Assembly: GCA_023433305.1 (NCBI GenBank)
Contig: JAEZCZ010000080.1
Coordinates: forward strand, 1 to 18,898
From: Pseudomonadota bacterium
Lineage (GTDB): Bacteria; Pseudomonadota; Alphaproteobacteria; Sphingomonadales; Sphingomonadaceae
DNA length: 18,898 bases
Direction: 5' to 3'
The notes under the pieces were generated by a model. It searched no databases. It was not told the origin of the DNA and saw nothing but the letters and a program-made list of their open reading frames with translations. Below are positions 1 to 7,799 of the stretch, piece after piece. The position numbers and the translations under genes are program-made. How positions within the stretch are numbered: position 1 is the first letter of the stretch; every line of letters begins with the position of its first letter.

Positions 1-1520
<1,520 letters not shown>

Positions 1521-1547
1521 GCCCCGCCACACCGCGAAAGCGACAGG

Positions 1548-1577
1548 AAGGGCCGGGGGAGCGATCCCCCGGCCCTT
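1548..1577. terminator. Bidirectional hairpin terminator between groEL and the MarR-GNAT gene
   Basis: A perfect 13-bp stem pairs 1548-1560 with 1565-1577, closed by a GCGA (GNRA-type) tetraloop at 1561-1564. The stem is GC-rich and ends in AA/TT, with TTT (1576-1578) on the plus side and a short A run on the other. It lies between two convergent stop codons (1520 and 1581), where a shared intrinsic terminator is expected. The U tract is short, so part of its role may be 3'-end protection. Confidence 0.85.
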
Positions 1578-1580
1578 TCG

Positions 1581-2387
1581 CTATCCGGCGTAGCGCATCG
1601 CCACGTCGCAGCGCGCGTATTCGCCACCTTGGCGCGCGAGGATTTCCGGGTCGTGGACGAAGCCGTTGCGTTCGTACATCCGGATCGCCGCGACACTCTT
1701 GCTGTTGCTGAGCAGGAACAGCCGCTCGGCTCCGAGGGCGAACGCGCGCTCGATCGTCGCGCGCAACAGGAACTCGCCCGCGCCGCGCCCGCGCGCCTCG
1801 GGCAGCACGGCCATCTTGATCAGCTCGAATTCCCGCTCGCCGGTCTTGAGCAGCCCGCAAGTCCCGACGATGCCGAGCTCTGGATCCTCGACGAACAGCA
1901 CGTCGCCCCCGGGTCCGATGATCTCGCCCGCGGGATCGGCGAGCTGCGCCTCGTCGACCGGCTCGAGCGCGTACATGGCCTCGATCCACTGCCGGTTGAT
2001 GCGGGCGAAGGCAGGCGCGAGCGCATCGCTGAACGGGCGGATCGCGAAGCCAGGTCCGGGACGACGATGAAGCGGCCGCTCGGCGAGCGCCGCCTCCAGC
2101 GCGGCGACATGGCCGAGCAGCACATCGACGTCGCAGACCTCGGCGACCGCCGCGCGGATCCGCGGCCACAGCGCGGTCTCGGCGCGCGCCATGATCTCGC
2201 GCCCCTTCCCGGTCAGCGCGAGCCGCCGCACGCGGCGGTCGTTCTCCGCAGGGTTGCCGTCGACCAGCACGATCTTCGCGAGCTGCGCCGCGACCCGGGT
2301 CATCGCCGGCTGGCTGACCCCGGCGTGCTCCGCCGCCTCGCTCACGCTCATCGGACCGTGCCGCCAAAGCGCGGTCAGCAAGGGCAT
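1581..2387 (-). CDS. MarR-type winged-helix regulator fused to a GNAT N-acetyltransferase (probably N-terminally interrupted)
   Basis: The open frame gives 268 residues from ATG 2387-2385. Residues about 13-36 form the helix-turn-helix (SVSEAAEHAGVSQPAMTRV), and 45-62 the charged wing (NPAENDRRVRRLALTGKG). Residues about 113-268 are a GNAT domain with the acetyl-CoA loop ARGRGAG (198-204) and the typical NSKSVAAIRMYERNGF helix (228-243). Such HTH/GNAT fusions are a known bacterial family; their acetylated substrate and effector are mostly unknown. The frame continues upstream with family-like sequence (RVAERLQAGAELIARDCGLP) until a TAG at 2465-2463. Beyond that stop, still in frame, come MLGSRL and an ATG at 2516 with a good ribosome-binding site. 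The natural gene therefore seems to be 1581-2516 with one amber codon. The protein from ATG 2387 would lack the first helices of the winged-helix dimer interface, and that ATG has no clear Shine-Dalgarno. Domain calls are firm; the functional state is not. Confidence 0.8.
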   Translation of the reverse strand: MPLLTALWRHGPMSVSEAAEHAGVSQPAMTRVAAQLAKIVLVDGNPAENDRRVRRLALTGKGREIMARAETALWPRIRAAVAEVCDVDVLLGHVAALEAALAERPLHRRPGPGFAIRPFSDALAPAFARINRQWIEAMYALEPVDEAQLADPAGEIIGPGGDVLFVEDPELGIVGTCGLLKTGEREFELIKMAVLPEARGRGAGEFLLRATIERAFALGAERLFLLSNSKSVAAIRMYERNGFVHDPEILARQGGEYARCDVAMRYAG

Positions 2388-2462
2388 CTGCGCCGGCTGG
2401 GTGGGCAGCCCGCAATCGCGCGCAATCAGCTCGGCTCCCGCCTGCAGGCGCTCGGCGACCCG

Positions 2463-2516
2463 CTAGAGCCGGCTGCCCAACATGACACCGCCCTCATCCG
2501 CCAGAATGTCGCGCAT
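2463..2516 (-). pseudogene. Original 5' end of the MarR-GNAT gene, cut off by an in-frame TAG
   Basis: On the minus strand ATG at 2516-2514 opens MRDILADEGGVMLGSRL, then TAG (2465-2463), after which the same frame runs on without a further stop into the HTH/GNAT protein. Upstream of ATG 2516 is GGGAGG (2528-2523), 6 bases from the start, and a promoter overlapping a palindrome. Family members, as I recall them, have a basic residue at this point (pattern LGSRLKRL.ER.Q), so TAG could come from AAG or CAG by one base change. Alternatives are a sequencing error, amber suppression, or re-initiation at ATG 2387. Confidence 0.7.
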
Positions 2517-2535
2517 GGCACGCCTCCCGATTTTC

Positions 2536-2549
2536 CATAACATGTTATG
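2536..2549. promoter_or_regulatory. 14-bp perfect palindrome, candidate MarR operator
   Basis: CATAACATGTTATG reads identically on both strands. It sits in the divergent region, 20 bases upstream of ATG 2516 and overlapping the proposed -10 box. AT-rich palindromes of this size overlapping the gene's own promoter are typical MarR-family operators, so autoregulation is a reasonable inference. The divergent gene at 2637 could be controlled from the same site. No binding data can be read from sequence alone. Confidence 0.55.
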
Positions 2550-2570
2550 CAATTAAGCTGCTGGCATCAA
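2542..2570 (-). promoter_or_regulatory. Probable promoter of the MarR-GNAT gene
   Basis: Read on the minus strand: TTGATG (2570-2565, four of six matches to TTGACA), a 17-base spacer, then TAACAT (2547-2542, four of six to TATAAT). Transcription would start near 2535, about 19 bases before ATG 2516. The -10 box lies inside the palindrome 2536-2549, and the -35 box inside the inverted repeat CTGGC-ATCAA-GCCAG (2561-2575). This arrangement fits repression by occlusion. Confidence 0.5.
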
Positions 2571-2636
2571 GCCAGGACGTTTGGCACCTCTGCGCGCCTC
2601 GCCCGTTCTGCTCGCGACACTTGCAAGGAGCCCCTG

Positions 2637-3044
2637 ATGAAAATCCCGCACAATGCCCTGGTCGCCCTCGCAAACGGGGAGCGGTTCGTGCTGATGCGCA
2701 ATGTCGGACAACCCTTCGAGCCCAAGCTCGAACGCGTCACGGAGCTCGACCTCGAGCTGACCAACTTCAGCGCCGGCGTGCGGCACCAGGACCCCGCCGG
2801 CCAGCGCAACGGCAGCACCGATATCGACGAGCTGGCTCACGGCGCGGCGATCGCCGAATGGCTCAACACCCAGGCTTTGCGCGGCGGCATCGGCGAGATC
2901 GTCATTGCCGCCGATCCCAAGACGCTTGGCCAGATCCGCCAGCATTGCCACAAGGAACTCGAAAGCCGCATCGTCGGCGAGGTCGCCAAGGACCTCACCA
3001 ATCAGCCGATCGATGCCGTCGCGCGAGCGCTCTCCATGGCCTGA
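2637..3044 (+). CDS. Host attachment family protein (baeRF superfamily-like)
   Basis: This is a 135-residue soluble protein without signal peptide. It starts with an ALVALANGERFVLMRN strand, has a middle segment (DIDELAHGAAIAEWL) and ends with the family's best-conserved part: GEIVIAADPKTLGQIRQH (about 80-97) and LESRIVGEVAKDLTNQPIDAVARAL. This pattern is that of the proteins named 'required for attachment to host cells', related to the bacterial release-factor-like (baeRF) fold. The host-attachment name comes from early Agrobacterium work; the molecular role is poorly defined, and a ribosome-linked function has only been suggested for the superfamily. ATG 2637 is chosen because AAGGAG (2625-2630) precedes it by 6 bases. 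A longer frame from ATG 2547 would add 30 residues that look non-coding and include the divergent promoter area. The next gene starts 44 bases after the stop, so co-transcription is possible. Confidence 0.82.
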   Translation: MKIPHNALVALANGERFVLMRNVGQPFEPKLERVTELDLELTNFSAGVRHQDPAGQRNGSTDIDELAHGAAIAEWLNTQALRGGIGEIVIAADPKTLGQIRQHCHKELESRIVGEVAKDLTNQPIDAVARALSMA

Positions 3045-3088
3045 TCCCGATGCGCGGGTGGCTGCGCACATTTCTGAGGAGGCCGCCA

Positions 3089-5068
3089 ATGGCCGATCCC
3101 GCCGAGCTTCGCGACCGCATGGTCCAGCGCCAGCTGAAGGCGCGCGGGATCGGCAATGCCCACGTACTGCGCGCCATGGGCACGGTCCCGCGCGAAGCCT
3201 TCGTGCCCGCGCGGATGCGCGAATTCGCCTACGAGGACGGACCCCTGCCGATCGGCGAGGAGCAGACGATCAGCCAGCCCTACATCGTCGCGCTGATGAT
3301 CGAGGCCGCCGACGTCTCGCCCGGCGACCGCGTGCTCGAAGTCGGCGCGGGGTCGGGCTACGCGGCGGCGGTCATGTCGCGCATCGCGAACCAGGTCTTC
3401 GCGATCGAGCGTCATGGCAGCCTTGCACGCTCGGCGCAGCAGCGCGTCGCCGAGCTCGGCTATGACAACCTCTCCATCATGGAGGGCGACGGCAGCCTCG
3501 GACTGCCGGAGGAAGCCCCCTTCGATGCGATCCTCGTCGCGGCCGGCGGCGACAAGGTGCCCGAGCCGCTCAAGCGCCAGCTCGCGATCGGCGGGCGCCT
3601 GGTGGTGCCCGTGGGCGGCGAGAGCCTGCAGACGCTGCTCTGCGTCACGCGCAAGGGCGAGGACGAGTGGGTCGAGGACGATCTCGGGGGCGTCCGTTTC
3701 GTGCCGCTGATCGGCGCCCATGGCCGCTGGGAGAACGGCAACCGCGCCGCGAGCAACCATCGCCCGGCCCGCGAGCTAAGTTTGCCGGAATGCATCGCCG
3801 AGGCCGCGGAGCCGCTGCCCGATCCCGACGAGGACGCCCATTTTGCCGAATGGTTCGACCGCTTCGCCGACCGCCGCATCGTCATGCTCGGCGAGGCGAG
3901 CCATGGCACGCAGGAGTTCTACGCCGCGCGAGCTGCGATCACCCGCCGGTTCGTCGAGCGGCACGGCTTCACGATCGTCGCGGTCGAAGCCGACTGGCCC
4001 GACGCGGCGGCGATCGACCGCTACATCCGCCATCGTCCCCCTCGCCCCGACGCGCCGCCGCCGTTCCAGCGCTTCCCCACCTGGATGTGGCGCAACACCG
4101 AGATCGATCGGCTGATCCACGATCTGCGCGCGATCAACGAGCGGCGCGATCCGGAACGGATGGCCGGCTTCTACGGGCTCGACATCTACAACATGTCGGG
4201 ATCGATCGAGGCGGTGCTCGCCTACCTCGACGAGCACGATCCCGAGGCCGCCGCCGTCGCGCGCGAGCGCTACGGCTGCCTGACGCCCTGGCAGGCCGAG
4301 CCGGCGACTTACGGCCGCGCGGCGCTGAGCCGCGGCTATGCCGAGTGCGAGCAGGAAGTCGTCGCGCAGTGCCGCGACCTGCTCGAGCGGGCGCTGGAGG
4401 ATGGAGAAGGCCTGTTTGGCGCGGCGATGAACGCGCGCCTCGTCGCTTCGGCGGAACGCTACTACCGCATCATGTACTACGGCGGCGCGGAAAGCTGGAA
4501 CTTGCGCGACGCGCACATGGCCGACACGCTCGACCACCTGCTCGCGCAAGGCGGGCCGGATGCGAAAGCGCTGGTCTGGGCGCACAACAGCCACATCGGC
4601 GATGCCCGTGCGACCGAGATGGGCCGCGTGCGCGACGAGCACAACATCGGCCAGCTCGTCCGCGAGCGCTGGGGCGAGCAATGCGCGCTGATCGGTTTCG
4701 GCACCCACACCGGCACCGTCACCGCAGCCGACGACTGGGACAGCCCGCGCCAGACCAAGCGGGTGCTGCCGAGCCGCAGCGACAGCTACGAGCGCCAGTT
4801 CCATGACAGCGGTATCGGACGTTTCCTGGTCGATCTGACGCCCGGGAAGCACGAAGCCCTGCGTTCCAGACTGTTCGAGCCCCGAATCGAGCGCTTCATT
4901 GGCGTCATTTATCGCCCCGAGACGGAGCGATGGAGCCATTACAGCGAGGCCGTCCTGCCCGATCAGTTCGACGCGTGGGTCTGGTTCGACGAGACCCGCG
5001 CCCTCACCGCCCACGGCCCGCCCGAGCCCGATCACGGCCTTCCGGAGACCTATCCCTTTGGGTTGTAA
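3089..5068 (+). CDS. Fusion of protein-L-isoaspartate O-methyltransferase and an erythromycin-esterase-like domain
   Basis: A 659-residue, two-domain cytosolic protein. Residues 1-215 form a complete PIMT, which uses SAM to methylate isoaspartyl residues in damaged proteins: substrate loop EEQTISQPYIVA (57-68), SAM motif I VLEVGAGSGY (82-91), and the usual end FVPLIGAHGRW (204-214). After a short linker, residues about 233-640 are an EreA/succinoglycan-type esterase domain. They carry the metal-independent hydrolase signature GEASHGTQE (E269, H272), a second glutamate in VEADW (E300), and WAHNSHIGD (H499, H502). These match the catalytic Glu/His set known for EreB-type enzymes. The start is set by GAGGAGG (3076-3082) six bases before ATG 3089; ATG 3050 is an alternative adding 13 residues. 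Real macrolide esterase activity is unproven: most chromosomal members of this family have unknown substrates. The frame is continuous across the junction, so this is one polypeptide. Confidence 0.9.
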   Translation: MADPAELRDRMVQRQLKARGIGNAHVLRAMGTVPREAFVPARMREFAYEDGPLPIGEEQTISQPYIVALMIEAADVSPGDRVLEVGAGSGYAAAVMSRIANQVFAIERHGSLARSAQQRVAELGYDNLSIMEGDGSLGLPEEAPFDAILVAAGGDKVPEPLKRQLAIGGRLVVPVGGESLQTLLCVTRKGEDEWVEDDLGGVRFVPLIGAHGRWENGNRAASNHRPARELSLPECIAEAAEPLPDPDEDAHFAEWFDRFADRRIVMLGEASHGTQEFYAARAAITRRFVERHGFTIVAVEADWPDAAAIDRYIRHRPPRPDAPPPFQRFPTWMWRNTEIDRLIHDLRAINERRDPERMAGFYGLDIYNMSGSIEAVLAYLDEHDPEAAAVARERYGCLTPWQAEPATYGRAALSRGYAECEQEVVAQCRDLLERALEDGEGLFGAAMNARLVASAERYYRIMYYGGAESWNLRDAHMADTLDHLLAQGGPDAKALVWAHNSHIGDARATEMGRVRDEHNIGQLVRERWGEQCALIGFGTHTGTVTAADDWDSPRQTKRVLPSRSDSYERQFHDSGIGRFLVDLTPGKHEALRSRLFEPRIERFIGVIYRPETERWSHYSEAVLPDQFDAWVWFDETRALTAHGPPEPDHGLPETYPFGL

Positions 5069-5080
5069 GGGCTCGCTTTC

Positions 5081-5090
5081 TTAACGTTAA
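5081..5090. promoter_or_regulatory. 10-bp palindrome in the intergenic leader of the DUF1963-like gene
   Basis: TTAACGTTAA is a perfect palindrome in the otherwise unremarkable 65-base gap 5069-5133. A weak -10-like TAATGC lies at 5102-5107. It may be part of a promoter or operator, but AT-rich self-complementary decamers also arise by chance. Confidence 0.25.
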
Positions 5091-5133
5091 CATTTTCCCG
5101 CTAATGCACCCGGCACGATCGGGGGGTCTACGC

Positions 5134-6837
5134 ATGGGTGAAACGTTCTGGTGGCTCGTGGCCGTCGCCGCAACCGTGTTCCTTTTCATCCGTCGGCGCC
5201 GCAAGGCACACGCCGCGGACACGCCCCACCGCAACGAGGATCAGCCAGCGTCCCCACGCCGTCGCCCGCTCGTGGCGCCACAGGAGGACAGCCCATGGCT
5301 GCAGCCCGAGCCGCGCGCGGCTTGGATCCCGCCCAGTCCGCGGGCTGCCCCCAAGCCTGACGGCATCGAGGAAGACATCTCGGTCATCCTGCGTCGGCAG
5401 ATCCCCCCACGCGACGAGCCCGCCCGATCGTGGCTTGGCGGCCTGCCGATGCTGCCCGACGGCGTCGAATGGCCGCGCGGCGTGAACCCCGAGAAACCCT
5501 CCGAAGGCGAGGTGCCGCTCCACTTCGTGGCGCAGATATGTTGCGCAGACTTGCCCGAAAACTTGTGGGGTGGCCTCGGCCCCCGCAAGGGCTGGCTGCT
5601 CCTGTTCGTGAACGGCAACACCTGCGAGCAGGACAACCGCGGCGTCTGGCGTATCCTGCATACGCTCGACCTCGGCAGCGAACGCCAGCCGCCGGACGAC
5701 ATCGGGCCGATTCATGACGGCGTCTATACCGGCGGGTGCGACTGGACGCAGAACAGGGCCCTCTATCCCCGCTGGCCGGTGGACTGTGTCACGGTACCGA
5801 ACGAGTTGCGCATAGAATCGCGGCGCAGCCTGGCCGCGCCCGAAGAGTTCGAGACCGTGCTCTATCCGGGGATGCCGATACAGCGCGATCGTCACCAGTT
5901 GCCGCAGTTGCCGCCGATCAGCCGGCGGGCCCTGGTTGAGGGGTTGCGCATGCTCGTAGCGCGGCTTTCCACCGATCCCGAGGCCTTCGTCATGCGCGAA
6001 GAGACCGCGGCCCGGTTCGCCGAACCCGACAACTTTGCGCTGGTGGCACGCGTTCCGCGCCTGGCGGAAGAGCAAGCGCGTGAGCGGCTTTGCAAGCGCG
6101 TTCGCGAGGAGCTTGGCGACGCGGCGACCGAAGAGGTGCTCGCCGAGCGGCTCGCCGAAAGCCCGTACATCGCCAAGCGCGCCAACGAGCGGTCGGCCGT
6201 CGAAGCGCTTCTGGCCGAAACCGGCAGCGCGGCCGGCGTTCTTGAACGCACCCAGCGCGACCTCGAGGACTTTTTCGCCTGGCGTACGGAGGCGCGCGAG
6301 TGGCTCGAGCAATGGCGTGCCGAGCTCTGCCAACGGTCGCTCGACGAACCGCTCGACGAAGGCGACCAGGAACGCGTTGCGATGCTGTTGGAAGCCCCAC
6401 CCCATCGACGCTGGACCATTGGGCACGAGGGCGGCGTGCTCGATCTTCCCTCCTACATTGGAGCCGTGCAGACCGAGGTCTCGCTAGGCGATTGGGCGCG
6501 CGACGTGTGGTCGAGCGCGTCGCGGGATCTCGCTGTGCCCTATTACCTGGACCCGCAACTGCGGCATTTGGTCCCGGAGGACGCCCTTCCCCAGTTCGAG
6601 GCTTGGTGGCGATCGCTCTATTATAATCGGCCGCACCGGATGGGCGGGTATCACGACGGCGTTCAATCCGATGCCGAACCCGGCCCGCAACTGCGGCTCC
6701 TGCTTCTGCAAGTGGCGACCGATGATGCGATGTTCTTCTGTTGGGGCGATGCGGGCGCGATTTATGCGTTCATCGACCCGGCGGCGCTCGATCGAGGCGA
6801 AGTCGACCGCGCCGAACTGCAGCTCGAGTGCTACTGA
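5134..6837 (+). CDS. Membrane-anchored DUF1963 (YwqG-like) protein with a large internal insertion
   Basis: 567 residues. Residues 4-19 form one hydrophobic segment followed by RRRRK, predicting a single N-terminal anchor with the body in the cytoplasm. The DUF1963 pattern is split. The first part is WLGGLPMLPDGVEWPR (100-115), PLHFVAQICCADLP (128-141) and GWLLLFVN (153-160). The last part is RMGGYHDGVQSDAEPGPQ (502-519), LLLLQVATDDAMFFCWGDAG (522-541) and the final ELQLECY. Between them about 240 residues (roughly 260-500), rich in Glu, Arg and Ala, look largely helical and possibly coiled-coil. They have no family I recognise. Ordinary members are about 250-300 residues, so this is roughly twice the usual size. 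DUF1963 function is unknown. ATG 5134 is preferred because GGGGGG (5121-5126) precedes it by 7 bases; ATG 5104 would add ten residues. GC at third positions is a little lower than in neighbouring genes. Confidence 0.8.
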   Translation: MGETFWWLVAVAATVFLFIRRRRKAHAADTPHRNEDQPASPRRRPLVAPQEDSPWLQPEPRAAWIPPSPRAAPKPDGIEEDISVILRRQIPPRDEPARSWLGGLPMLPDGVEWPRGVNPEKPSEGEVPLHFVAQICCADLPENLWGGLGPRKGWLLLFVNGNTCEQDNRGVWRILHTLDLGSERQPPDDIGPIHDGVYTGGCDWTQNRALYPRWPVDCVTVPNELRIESRRSLAAPEEFETVLYPGMPIQRDRHQLPQLPPISRRALVEGLRMLVARLSTDPEAFVMREETAARFAEPDNFALVARVPRLAEEQARERLCKRVREELGDAATEEVLAERLAESPYIAKRANERSAVEALLAETGSAAGVLERTQRDLEDFFAWRTEAREWLEQWRAELCQRSLDEPLDEGDQERVAMLLEAPPHRRWTIGHEGGVLDLPSYIGAVQTEVSLGDWARDVWSSASRDLAVPYYLDPQLRHLVPEDALPQFEAWWRSLYYNRPHRMGGYHDGVQSDAEPGPQLRLLLLQVATDDAMFFCWGDAGAIYAFIDPAALDRGEVDRAELQLECY

Positions 6838-6849
6838 TGCGTTAAGCAG

Positions 6850-6878
6850 TTCTGCGGTCAGGCGTGGCATGCTACTAT
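6850..6878 (+). promoter_or_regulatory. Possible promoter for the exported methyltransferase-like gene
   Basis: TACTAT (6873-6878) is a fair -10 box (four of six) with a weak TTCTGC (6850-6855) 17 bases upstream, in the 67-base gap before ATG 6905. The -35 match is poor, so this is tentative. Confidence 0.25.
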
Positions 6879-6904
6879 GTGTCAAAAGGTCCACGGAGGA
6901 TGCG

Positions 6905-7666
6905 ATGACACGCTTGCGCGGCCTGGTGCTTGCCATTGCCCTTTCCACCGCGGCCGGCGCACTGCCGGCGACAGCGCAGTCCCCGGCGGCGGCGGATATC
7001 GCCGCCGCGCTGGCCGATCCGCAACGCCCCGCCGCCGATCGCGACCGCGACGACATGCGATTTCCGGCCGAGCTGCTGACTTTCGCGCAAATCGAGGAAG
7101 GCGAGAAGGTCGGCGACTACATCATGGGCGGCGGATACTGGACGCGCATCCTGTCGAAGCTGTTGGGTCCGCAAGGCAAGGTCTACGCGTTCCAGCCTGA
7201 CGAGTTCATCGCCTTCCGCCCGGCCTATGGCGAAGAGCAAGACGCGGCGGTTGCTGGGCGTGCCAACGTCACGCCGCTCCGTGGACCGGTCGCAGCGCCG
7301 CCGTTCGCCGAAGCGCTCGACACGATCATCACCGTGCAGAACCTCCATGACCTCTATCTCGGCGCAATGCCCGATGGCACCGCGGCGAAGGCGATGGCCG
7401 CGCTCCATGCGGCGCTGAAGCCCGGCGGCACGCTACTCGTGGTCGATCACAGCGCAGTGGACGGCAGCGGCACTTCGACCGCGGACACGATCCATCGAAT
7501 CGACAAGCAAGCGGCTATCGCCGCGCTCACCGCGGCCGGTTTCGTTCTCGAGGCCGAAAGCGACCTTTATTCGCGGCCTGACGACCCGCGCACCGCCAAT
7601 GTGTTTGCTCCCGAGATCCGCGGCAAGACCGATCAGTTCGTGCTGCGCCTGCGCAAGCCGGGCTAA
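6905..7666 (+). CDS. Predicted methyltransferase (COG4798-type) with an N-terminal signal peptide
   Basis: 253 residues. The N-terminus MTRLRGLVLAIALSTAAGALPATAQ has basic, hydrophobic and ATAQ cleavage regions, predicting Sec export with cleavage near residue 25. The mature part resembles a class I SAM-methyltransferase fold: EGEKVGDYIMGGGYWTRILS takes the place of motif I, followed by GPQGKVYAFQPDEF, then TIITVQNLHDLYL, LKPGGTLLVVDHSA and a C-terminal AGFVLEAESDLY strand. The usual acidic GxGxG loop is degenerate. Export is at odds with SAM use, since SAM is not known in the periplasm. The protein may therefore bind another ligand, or be non-catalytic. GGAGGA (6895-6900) lies only 4 bases before ATG 6905. 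The ATG at 6900 is in another frame. It stands 67 bases after the DUF1963-like gene with no terminator between them. Confidence 0.8.
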   Translation: MTRLRGLVLAIALSTAAGALPATAQSPAAADIAAALADPQRPAADRDRDDMRFPAELLTFAQIEEGEKVGDYIMGGGYWTRILSKLLGPQGKVYAFQPDEFIAFRPAYGEEQDAAVAGRANVTPLRGPVAAPPFAEALDTIITVQNLHDLYLGAMPDGTAAKAMAALHAALKPGGTLLVVDHSAVDGSGTSTADTIHRIDKQAAIAALTAAGFVLEAESDLYSRPDDPRTANVFAPEIRGKTDQFVLRLRKPG

Positions 7667-7738
7667 GGGTTACTACCCAGAGTTCCCGGCAAAAAGCACG
7701 CTTGGCCGCCCGGTGGATTCGGTTTGCCGCGAAACCGG

Positions 7739-7766
7739 TTGCCCTGATTTCTTCTGTGGTTAAGAT
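7739..7766 (+). promoter_or_regulatory. Possible promoter of the beta-lactamase-like gene
   Basis: TTGCCC (7739-7744), a 16-base spacer and TAAGAT (7761-7766) lie in the 133-base gap 7667-7799. Transcription would begin near 7773, giving a leader of about 27 bases. A TTGACA at 7768-7773 is a perfect -35 hexamer, but its matching -10 would fall at the start codon with no recognisable sequence. Confidence 0.3.
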
Positions 7767-7799
7767 TTTGACAATGTTGACGGGGATAGGCTGCTGGAC

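Noticed and set aside
2547..2636. 30-residue N-terminal extension of the host-attachment protein from ATG 2547
   Set aside because: It covers the divergent promoter region, has no family similarity, and ATG 2637 has a clear AAGGAG.
2637..3044. Prophage or symbiosis island marker suggested by the 'host attachment' name
   Set aside because: The name is historical; base composition matches the neighbours and no phage or mobility gene is nearby.
3776..5035. Minus-strand open frame (419 codons) opposite the PIMT-esterase fusion
   Set aside because: Antisense to conserved catalytic motifs on the plus strand; no domain or plausible ribosome-binding site.
5128..6426. Minus-strand open frame (432 codons) opposite the DUF1963-like gene
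   Set aside because: The plus-strand frame has the family motifs, a TM segment and a ribosome-binding site; the minus frame has none of these.
7768..7773. Perfect TTGACA as -35 of the beta-lactamase-like gene
   Set aside because: A correctly spaced -10 would fall at about 7791-7796 (CTGCTG), next to the start codon, with no match; the TTGCCC/TAAGAT pair upstream is less perfect but better placed.
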